This document shows positions 16,618-23,592 of a DNA stretch of 32,546 nt, piece by piece. Under the pieces are notes generated by a model. That model saw only the letters and a program-made list of their open reading frames with translations. It searched no databases and had not been told where the DNA came from. The translations under genes and the position numbers were made by a program. Where the stretch lies: the NCBI GenBank assembly GCA_015067585.1, contig SVMC01000021.1:1-32546 (forward strand). The letters are read 5' to 3'. Every line of letters starts with the position of its first letter. Positions within the stretch are counted from its first letter, which is position 1. Origin of the DNA: Oscillospiraceae bacterium. Lineage in GTDB: Bacteria; Bacillota; Clostridia; Oscillospirales; Oscillospiraceae.

Positions 16618-16654
16618 ATGGATATTACTACATACAAAGCGAGGTAATATCCAT
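16618..16654 (+). promoter_or_regulatory. Hairpin over the hfq translation start
   Basis: ATGGATATTAC (16618-16628) and GTAATATCCAT (16644-16654) are perfect complements of 11 bp, separated by 15 bases. The 3' arm runs from the last base of the GAGG ribosome site to the A and U of the hfq start codon. Folding would bury the initiation codon, so translation control, for instance by Hfq itself, is suggested (inference). Confidence 0.6.
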
Positions 16655-16871
16655 GGCAAGAGAAGAAACATTGCAGGACCAGTTCCTCCGTCAGCTTCGT
16701 CTGGAGCGAATTCCGGTGACCGTTTTTTTGGTCAACGGCTTTCAGATCCGGGGCGTGGTGATGGGGTGCGACAGCTTTGCCGTATTCATTCTGGCAGATG
16801 GAAAACAGGAGATGATCTATAAGCATGCCATCTCCACCATCATGCCCATGAGTCCCGTGAAGCTGCCCTGA
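16653..16871 (+). CDS. hfq: RNA chaperone Hfq
   Basis: This 72-residue Sm-like protein forms hexamers that bind small RNAs and mRNAs. The Sm1 region ([22 protein letters not shown]) and Sm2 region ([11 protein letters not shown], with the conserved YKH of the RNA-binding pore) are both intact. There is almost no C-terminal tail, as usual in Gram-positives. ATG 16653 is chosen because the Sm fold starts there and GAGG lies eight bases upstream; upstream in-frame codons are not Hfq-like. It follows miaA by 66 bases. An 11-bp hairpin covers its start codon. Confidence 0.96.
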   Translation: MAREETLQDQFLRQLRLERIPVTVFLVNGFQIRGVVMGCDSFAVFILADGKQEMIYKHAISTIMPMSPVKLP

Positions 16872-16900
16872 GCGAACTGTGCCCTGCGGGAGGAATCGCA

Positions 16901-18121
16901 ATGAAGCAGGGCGCAACGCTTACAAAGTTCATATTTCTGATGCTGCTGCTGGCGTTGATCGCCTACGGCATATTTGCCGCGATCGCCTCCATGCAAGGGT
17001 CGATCACCACAGTGACAGCCATCGCCTACGAAGTCGGTGACGGTTTTCAAGCCACCGGCTTTGTTGTGCGTGATGAAAGTGTATTGCCCGCCCCCACCGG
17101 CATCAGCGTTCTGCTGCGGGATGAGGGCGAGCGGGTGGCAAAGGGGGATGCCCTCGCTGCCACCTATGCCGACACGGAGGCACAGGAGGCCCAGCTTGCC
17201 ATTGACGAGCTGGAAAAAGAACTGCAGCTCTATGAAACGGTGCTGAGTTCTGCCGATATCGGTCAGGGAAATGCGGTATTGGACGCCCAGATCCAGCAGG
17301 AGCTGCTGCGCTTCACCCAACGCACTGCCCGGGGAGATCTATCCTCGGCGGCAGATGGCTCCAACGAGCTGAAGGCCATGGTGCAGCGGCGCTTTTTGGA
17401 TGATGCCGGGCGGGAGGCTGTGCAGGCACGGGCCCAGAAGCTCCGCTCAGAGCTGGCATCCCTGCGCACCCATTTAGCCGGCGCCGTCACCCAGACGAAT
17501 GCGGGCTATGCAGGCTATTTCTCCGGCACCGCCGACGGATACGAGGCCCTTCTCACACCCAAAACCATTCAGATCATGACGGTGCAGGAGTTTTATGAGG
17601 TCTCCGCCAAAACTCCCGCCTCCGTTTCTGATACCATTGGGCGGCTCATCGGCTCCTCGCAGTGGTATTTTGCCTGTGTGGTGGAGGAAGAAAAGCTTGT
17701 CGGCTGCGAAGTGGGTGACGATCTCCTTGTGGACTTTGCCTATGACTTTTACGAGACTCTCACCATGACGGTGGAGCGCATCTCCGATGCTTTTGAGGGC
17801 AAGCGGCTGCTGGTGCTGTCCTGCGATGACTATATGGAGGATGTGGCCGGGCTTCGTGAGCAGTCGGCAGATGTGGCCTCACGGGTCTATTCCGGGATCC
17901 GTGTACCCAAGCAGGCGCTGCGCTATGATAATGAGACCCGACAGCCCGGCGTTTTCGTGCTGGAGGGTGCCCAGGCCACATGGAAGCCGGTGGAGATCAT
18001 TTATGAAACCCAGGACTATTTCCTTGTCCGCCAGGACAAGAGCAATACCGATCACCTGTGGGCAGGGGATGAGCTGATCATCACCTCACAGGAATTAACA
18101 GACGGAAAGGTGGTCATGTGA
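16901..18121 (+). CDS. HlyD-like membrane-anchored protein
   Basis: This 406-residue protein has one N-terminal transmembrane helix (about 9-30). After it come a biotinyl-lipoyl-like segment (VLPAPTGISVLLRDEGERVAKGDALAATY, about 61-90), a coiled-coil stretch (about 92-200) and beta-rich C-terminal parts. This is the plan of HlyD/membrane-fusion adaptor proteins. No partner ABC or RND transporter is adjacent. The gene overlaps into yggS and precedes sepF, so an envelope or division-linked role is possible (inference). GGAGG precedes the ATG. The exact function is unknown. Confidence 0.75.
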   Translation: MKQGATLTKFIFLMLLLALIAYGIFAAIASMQGSITTVTAIAYEVGDGFQATGFVVRDESVLPAPTGISVLLRDEGERVAKGDALAATYADTEAQEAQLAIDELEKELQLYETVLSSADIGQGNAVLDAQIQQELLRFTQRTARGDLSSAADGSNELKAMVQRRFLDDAGREAVQARAQKLRSELASLRTHLAGAVTQTNAGYAGYFSGTADGYEALLTPKTIQIMTVQEFYEVSAKTPASVSDTIGRLIGSSQWYFACVVEEEKLVGCEVGDDLLVDFAYDFYETLTMTVERISDAFEGKRLLVLSCDDYMEDVAGLREQSADVASRVYSGIRVPKQALRYDNETRQPGVFVLEGAQATWKPVEIIYETQDYFLVRQDKSNTDHLWAGDELIITSQELTDGKVVM

Positions 18122-18123
18122 TC

Positions 18124-18840
18124 ATGCAGGATTACGAAAACATGATTCGTGAGAATATTGCGGTGATCCGCAGCCGTATGGATGCGGCGGCGATCGCCGC
18201 GGGACGAAACCCCGGCGAGATCCGGCTTTGCGCCGCCACAAAAATGAACGATGCCGACCGTGTGCGGGCAGCCATCCGGGGCGGTGTGGATTTGTGCGGC
18301 GAGAACCGGGTGCAGGAGCTGCAGCAGAAGCAGCCGCTTGGTGCCTATGAGGGTGCTCCCATCCATTTCATCGGCCATCTGCAGACCAATAAGGTGAAGA
18401 ATGTCGTCGGTCAGGTGGATGTGATCCAGTCCGTGGATCGGATCGCAGTGCTGGAGGCCATCAACACCTGCGCCCTCAAAAAGGGCATCCGGCAGCAGGT
18501 GCTGCTGGAGGTCAACATTGGCGGCGAGGAATCCAAATCCGGCTTCACCCCTGAGGAAACCCTCCAAATTGCGTCAAAAATGGGCGGCTATCCCGGCGTT
18601 TTGGTGCAGGGACTCATGGCCATCCCCCCTGTCAGCACGCAAAAGGGAGAAAATTTAAGATATTTTGCAGAAATGCGTCAGCTTTTTATTGACATATCGC
18701 AAAAAAAATACGATAATGTATCTATGGTATGCCTATCTATGGGAATGTCGGATGACTTTGAGGACGCCATCGCCTGCGGCAGCACCATGATCCGTGTCGG
18801 CACCGCGATTTTCGGTGCCAGAGACTACGCAAAGAAATAA
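18124..18840 (+). CDS. YggS/YlmE-family pyridoxal phosphate homeostasis protein
   Basis: This 238-residue protein has the YggS/PROSC alanine-racemase-like barrel that binds PLP and helps maintain its cellular balance. The PLP lysine lies in LCAATKMND (Lys40). Further motifs are GENRVQEL, HFIGHLQTNK, the EVNIGGEESKSGF loop, and SMGMSDDFEDAIACGSTMIRVGTAIFG at the end. A GTG at 18118 that overlaps the previous stop is an alternative start; the ATG at 18124 fits the AAGGTGG upstream better. In Bacillus the equivalent ylmE sits next to sepF, as here. Confidence 0.92.
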   Translation: MQDYENMIRENIAVIRSRMDAAAIAAGRNPGEIRLCAATKMNDADRVRAAIRGGVDLCGENRVQELQQKQPLGAYEGAPIHFIGHLQTNKVKNVVGQVDVIQSVDRIAVLEAINTCALKKGIRQQVLLEVNIGGEESKSGFTPEETLQIASKMGGYPGVLVQGLMAIPPVSTQKGENLRYFAEMRQLFIDISQKKYDNVSMVCLSMGMSDDFEDAIACGSTMIRVGTAIFGARDYAKK

Positions 18841-18872
18841 AATACTTATATATAGATACTGGAGGATCTACC

Positions 18873-19349
18873 ATGGGATTTTTGGATGAACTGAAAAAGC
18901 TGACCCGCCCCTACGCTGAAGATGAAGAAGACGATTTTGATGATTATGATGATGATTACGAAGACGAAGAGGTTGAAGAACCCGCAGCTGCTCCCCGCGT
19001 AAGCCGCGCAGCAGAGAAGAGCGCCCCCACCACGGATCGCCGGGGCAACAAGGTCGTCAACATTCATACCACCGCACAGATGCAGGTCGTGCTGGTGAAG
19101 CCGGAGCGCTTTGATTCCGTTTCTGAAATTGCGGAGCATCTGCGTGCCCGCTGCGCTGTTGTCCTGAACCTGGAAGCTGCCAATAAAGATGTGGCCCGTC
19201 GTCTGGTGGATTTCCTTTCCGGCTGTGCCTATGCCCTGGATGGCAAGATCAAGAAGGTCGCCATGTCCACCTATATCATCACTCCCTACAATGTTGACAT
19301 CGTGGGGGATCTGGTGGAAGAACTGGAAAACAACGGAATGTACTTCTAA
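18873..19349 (+). CDS. sepF: Cell division protein SepF
   Basis: This 158-residue protein anchors FtsZ to the membrane and shapes the septum in Gram-positive bacteria. It has the short N-terminal amphipathic helix (MGFLDELKKLTRP) for membrane binding, a very acidic Asp/Glu linker at about 19-40, and the globular SepF domain at about 62-150. That domain contains VVLVKPERFDSVSEIAEHL, VVLNLEA and DFLSGCAYALDG. It follows yggS by 32 bases with a GGAGG ribosome site. The neighbours yggS and divIVA are typical. Confidence 0.95.
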   Translation: MGFLDELKKLTRPYAEDEEDDFDDYDDDYEDEEVEEPAAAPRVSRAAEKSAPTTDRRGNKVVNIHTTAQMQVVLVKPERFDSVSEIAEHLRARCAVVLNLEAANKDVARRLVDFLSGCAYALDGKIKKVAMSTYIITPYNVDIVGDLVEELENNGMYF

Positions 19350-19363
19350 TTATATTTATATTA

Positions 19364-19393
19364 TTTTCATGAAACGATTTCGTTTTATGAAAA
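19364..19393 (+). other. AT-rich hairpin downstream of sepF
   Basis: TTTTCATGAAACG and CGTTTTATGAAAA pair over 13 bp with one G-U pair and a 4-base loop. No T-tract follows, so this may be an RNA-stability or weak termination element within the 203-base sepF-divIVA gap. The rest of that gap contains no gene I can support. Confidence 0.4.
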
Positions 19394-19552
19394 GGGCATC
19401 GCCTTGCGGCGCTGCCGATTTCGTGGTTTTGAAAAGATGATCACGAGATCCGTCTTATGCTGTTCTTTGCGCGCCTTCGGCATGATAAATCGGGTTGAAG
19501 CCTTTTTATCAAGAACATGTATGATAATTCACCGTAAAGGAGAAAACTTCAA

Positions 19553-20314
19553 ATGTTTACACCGCAACAACTCACGGAGCTTGGCTTTACCAAAGCTGTA
19601 TTCGGCGGCTATGATATGGAGTCTGTACATGATGTACTGGATCCGCTGACCGAGGATTATACCACCCTGTATAAGGAAAATGCAGTGCTCAAGAGCAAGC
19701 TGCGTATCCTGGTGGAAAAGCTGGAAGAATATCGCCGTCAGGGCGCTGCACCTGCAGCAGCTCAGGCCGCTTCCGGCGCTGCAGATCAGGAGGCCAAGGA
19801 GATTCTCCGCAAGGCAGAGGAGCAGGCCGCCGGCATCCTTCGGGAAGCACGGGAACAGGCCGCCGGCATTCTGGGCGAGGCACAGGACAGCGCCTCCCGC
19901 AATGCCAGAGCCTGCGCCGGTGAGCTGCAGGCCGAGGAAGACCGTCTGGCCCAGGCCAAGGAAGCTGCTGCCAGTTTCATCTATGCCATGGAGAAGGATA
20001 TCCGTCATCATCTGGAACTGCTGGACAATCTGAAAATGCTGGATCTTCCGGAGCACACCGAAAAGGCGCCGGAAGAGAAGGAAGTATTCAAAGCCCCGGC
20101 ACCCCTTACCCCGAAGGTAGCGGAACCCTCTGAGGATCCGGATGAGATCGCCCGCCAGATCGAGCATAATCTGGAAAAGATCGTGAGTAGTGTGCCCAAC
20201 TCCACTTTCGATGCTTCCGTGCAGGATACCAAGGTGATGCGCCCCCTGCATCCGGAATCCATCACCGCCAAGTTTGGCGATCTGCAGTTTGGCAAGAATT
20301 ATAACCCCAAGTAA
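19553..20314 (+). CDS. divIVA: DivIVA-domain protein
   Basis: This 253-residue coiled-coil protein recognises curved membrane at poles or septa. The N-terminal DivIVA lipid-binding segment is recognisable as FTKAVFGGYDMESVHDVLD followed by DYTTLYKENAVLKSKLRIL (about 12-52). An Ala-rich region precedes a long Ala/Glu/Gln coiled coil with near-repeats (QAAGILREAREQAAGILGEA, about 90-150). The C-terminal third is disordered, ending NYNPK. AAAGGAG precedes the ATG. Its place after sepF and before ileS matches the ylm-divIVA-ileS order of Firmicutes, which supports a cell-division role. Confidence 0.9.
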   Translation: MFTPQQLTELGFTKAVFGGYDMESVHDVLDPLTEDYTTLYKENAVLKSKLRILVEKLEEYRRQGAAPAAAQAASGAADQEAKEILRKAEEQAAGILREAREQAAGILGEAQDSASRNARACAGELQAEEDRLAQAKEAAASFIYAMEKDIRHHLELLDNLKMLDLPEHTEKAPEEKEVFKAPAPLTPKVAEPSEDPDEIARQIEHNLEKIVSSVPNSTFDASVQDTKVMRPLHPESITAKFGDLQFGKNYNPK

Positions 20315-20317
20315 AAA
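20289..20317 (+). promoter_or_regulatory. Candidate promoter for the ileS T-box transcript
   Basis: TTGGCA (20289-20294), a 17-base spacer and TAAAAA (20312-20317) overlap the end of divIVA. Transcription would start shortly before the T-box stem I at 20341. Confidence 0.5.
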
Positions 20318-20340
20318 ATTCAATAATGCAATAGTTTTGC

Positions 20341-20579
20341 TATGACGGGGACAAACAGGGAACCCCGGTGCCTTCCAGAGAGCCGCCCAACGGTGCAACG
20401 GCGGCAGGCAGCCCCTCCCGAATATCACCCCGGAGCATCCGGCCCAACGGCTTTTGCCCAGTAGACCCGGACGGCTGACGGCCGTTACCCCGTCATAGAG
20501 TGGCCGCTTCGGCGGCAAGAAGAGTGGTAACGCAGAGGAAGATCCTTTGTCTCTTTGCAGGGGGCAAAGGGTCTTTTTT
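20341..20579 (+). promoter_or_regulatory. Isoleucine T-box leader of ileS
   Basis: The base of stem I pairs TATGACGGGG (20341-20350) with CCCCGTCATA (20488-20497). Inside it are the AGAGAGCCG...CGGTGCAACGG element and the specifier region GAATATCACC, with ATC (Ile) at 20424-20426. A small hairpin (GCCGCTTCGGCGGC) is followed by the T-box sequence AGAGTGGTAACGCAGAGG at 20521-20538. Uncharged tRNA-Ile should stabilise the antiterminator and allow ileS expression. Confidence 0.92.
20541..20579 (+). terminator. T-box-controlled terminator
   Basis: GATCCTTTG (20541-20549) pairs with CAAAGGGTC (20565-20573) through nine pairs including one G-U, followed by TTTTTT. It competes with the antiterminator formed by the T-box sequence just upstream. 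Confidence 0.88.
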
Positions 20580-20616
20580 CGAACTTATATATGATTTCAC
20601 AATTTTGGAGGAAAAT

Positions 20617-23420
20617 ATGGAATATAAGAAGACTTTGAATATGCAGAAGTCCGGTTTCCCCATGCGCGGCGGTCTGCCCAAGCGTGAGCCGGAAATGCTG
20701 GCACAGTGGGAAGAGCTGGATCTTTACAACGAACTGCTCAAGAAGAACGAGGGTAAGCCCCTGTTCTCCCTGCACGATGGCCCTCCCTTCTCCAACGGCG
20801 ACATCCACATGGGTCATGCCCTCAACAAGGCCCTGAAGGACTTCATCGTCCGTATGTATGCCATGCGTGGCCGCTATACCCCCTATATCCCCGGCTGGGA
20901 TAACCATGGTATGCCCATCGAATCCGCCATCATCAAGAAGAACAAGCTGAACCTCAAGGCCATGTCTATTGCGGAATTCCGCTCTGCCTGCGAAGAGTTC
21001 GCTCAGAACTATATCGACCGTCAGATGGCCGGCTTCAAGCGCATGGGCGTCGTGGCTGATTGGGAGCATCCCTACAAGACCATGGACAAGGGTTTTGAAG
21101 CGGAAGAAGTCAAGGTCTTCGGCGAAATGTTCAAGAAGGGCTATATCTACAAGGGCCTGAAGCCCGTGTACTGGTGCCCCAAGGACGAGACCGCTCTGGC
21201 AGAAGCCGAGATCGAGTATCAGGATGACCCCTGTACCACCGTCTATGTCAAGTTCCCCATGCATGACGATCTGGGCAAGCTGGAGGGCATCGACCTCTCT
21301 AAGGTAAACTTCGTCATCTGGACCACCACCATCTGGACCCTGCCCGGCAACCTTGCCATCGCCCTGAACCCCAGAGAGAGCTATGCTCTGGTCAAGGCTC
21401 CCAACGGCGAAGTTTATATCATGGCTGAGGCTCTGGTGGAGAAGGTCATGGGCGTGGGCGGCTTCGATACCTATGAGATCATCGCCACCTATCCCGGCTC
21501 CTTCTTTGAAAATATGCTGGCAAAGCATCCGTTCCTGGACAAGACCTCCGTCTGCTGCTGGCGGACTATGTTACCATGGATTCCGGTACCGGCTGTGTCC
21601 ACACCGCTCCCGGCTTCGGCGCGGAAGACTATCAGACCTGCACCCGCTACGGCATCAAGATGGTGGTTCCCGTAGACGATCAGGGCCGCCATACCGACTA
21701 TGCCGGCAAGTACGCCGGTCTTACCACCGAAGAGTCCAACCCCATCATCCTCAAGGATATGAAGGAAGACGGCAAGCTGTTTGCACAGGAAGAAGTCATC
21801 CACTCCTATCCCCATTGCTGGCGCTGCAAGCACCCCATCATCTTCCGTGCCACCCCGCAGTGGTTCTGCTCCGTGGATTCCTTCAAGGATGAAGCTGTTG
21901 CCGCCTGTGACGATGTGCGCTGGCTGCCCGTCTGGGGCAAGGATCGCCTGATCTCCATGATCCGTGAGCGTTCCGACTGGTGCATCTCCCGTCAGCGCCG
22001 CTGGGGTCTGCCCATCCCTGTGGTTTACTGCAAGGAATGCAACAAGCCCATCTGCAATGATGAAACCATCGCCCATATCTCCGGCCTCTTTGAGACCCAG
22101 GGCAGCAACGCATGGTTCGAACTGGATTCCGATCAGCTGGTACCCGAAGGCTTCGTCTGCCCCCACTGCGGCGGCAAGCACTTCGAGAAGGAAACCGACA
22201 CCCTCGACGGCTGGTTCGACTCCGGCACCACCCATTACGCCGCCATGCAGCGCGATCAGGGCTTCTGGCCCTCCAATATGTATATCGAAGGCGCTGACCA
22301 GTACCGCGGCTGGTTCCAGAGCTCTCTGCTGACCTCCGTTGGCGCGCTGGGCAAGGGCGCTCCCTTCAAAGAATGCCTGACCCACGGCTGGACGGTAGAC
22401 GGTGACGGCCGCGCCATGCACAAGAGCCTTGGCAACGGCATGGACCCCGCCGAGATCATCAATAAGTACGGCGCCGATATGCTCCGACTGTGGGCAGGCT
22501 CCGCCGACTATCATGCGGATGTGCGCTGCTCTGATGGCATCTTCAAGCAGCTCAGCCAGAACTATCTGAAGTTCCGCAATACCTGCAAGTTCATCCTGGA
22601 CAATCTGGTTGGCTTCGATCCGGAGCATCTGGTGGCTCCCGAGGATATGCCCGAGCTGGATCTGTGGGCCATGACCAAGCTCAATGAGCTGATCGTGCGC
22701 TGCGAAAAGGCTTACGACGAGTATGAATTCTTCGCCGTTTCCCACGCCATCAACGATTTCTGCGTCATCGTGCTGTCCTCCTTCTATCTGGACATCATCA
22801 AGGACCGCCTGTACTGCGATGGTGCTGACAGCCTCAGCCGCCGCAGCGCACAGAGCGTGCTGTATATGATCCTCAGCGCCATCTCCAAGCTGTTCTCCCC
22901 GATCCTTGCCTTCACCTGCAATGAGATCTGGCTGGCAATGCCCCACCGTGCTGAAGATGACGCCCGGAACATCCTCCTCAACCAGATGGACAAGCCCTTC
23001 GAAGCTTACGCACTGAGCGCCGACCGCATGGAAGCATGGCGCAGCGCCATTGCCCTGCGTCAGGATGTCAACGGCATTCTGGAGCTGGCAAGAGCCGACA
23101 AGCGCATCGGCAAGGCTCTGGAAGCCCAGGTCACCCTGTGCGCCAAGGACGCCGAAGCCGAAGCTGCCCTCAAGGCTGTGGAAGGCATGAACCTGAAGGA
23201 TCTGTTCATCGTCTCCGAAGTCGCCATGGGCGAAGCACCTGCCGATGCCGTCATCGGTCAGGGCAGCAACTACCCCGGCCTCAGCATCGCCGTCAGCGAA
23301 GCCCCCGGCACCAAGTGCCCCCGCTGCTGGATGCACACCCAGACCCCCGGCGAAGACGGCCTCTGCCCCCGCTGTGCCGAAGTCGTCGCCGCCATCCCCA
23401 CCGAACAGCTTGAAATCTAA
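20617..23420 (+). pseudogene. ileS: Isoleucyl-tRNA synthetase, reading frame broken by an apparent one-base deletion
   Basis: The enzyme charges tRNA-Ile. The first frame (20617 to a stop at 21675) encodes the N-terminus with the HIGH motif HMGH at 64-67 and part of the CP1 editing domain. The second frame, out of phase by one base, resumes by about 21550-21576 (MDSGTGCVHTAPGFGAEDY). It carries the rest of CP1, the KMSKS-like MHKSLGN (codons from 22416), the anticodon-binding domain and a C-terminal zinc site (CPRCW and CPRC). Together they give a normal-length IleRS of about 934 residues. Restoring one base near 21557 (GTC-GTG-CTG-CTG in place of GTC-TGC-TGC-TGG) would rejoin them. IleRS is essential, so a sequencing or assembly error is more likely than true loss. 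GGAGG precedes the ATG and a T-box lies upstream. Confidence 0.93.
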
Positions 23421-23435
23421 TATCTGATTTAGTAG

Positions 23436-23463
23436 AGGCCCCCGCCAAAAGCGGGGGCCTTTG
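23436..23463 (+). terminator. Intrinsic terminator after ileS
   Basis: A perfect 10-bp stem (AGGCCCCCGC / GCGGGGGCCT) with a 5-base loop is followed by TTTG. It is GC-rich and just past the stop. Confidence 0.85.
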
Positions 23464-23592
23464 CGAATAAATGGCTGAGAATACTTGGGACTATTATGCG
23501 TTAGTTGTTATTATTCCTGTTAAAAATGTCATTATTATGAGTGAAAATATATAGGAAATACATTATTAATAAGTTTAAGGAGGGGCTTTTTT

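Noticed and set aside
21545-21580. Programmed ribosomal frameshift in ileS
   Set aside because: No slippery heptamer or obvious stimulatory structure is at the site, and such a signal is not known in ileS.
21489-23336. 615-codon open frame on the minus strand opposite ileS
   Set aside because: It is an antisense shadow with no ribosome site; ileS motifs are on the other strand.
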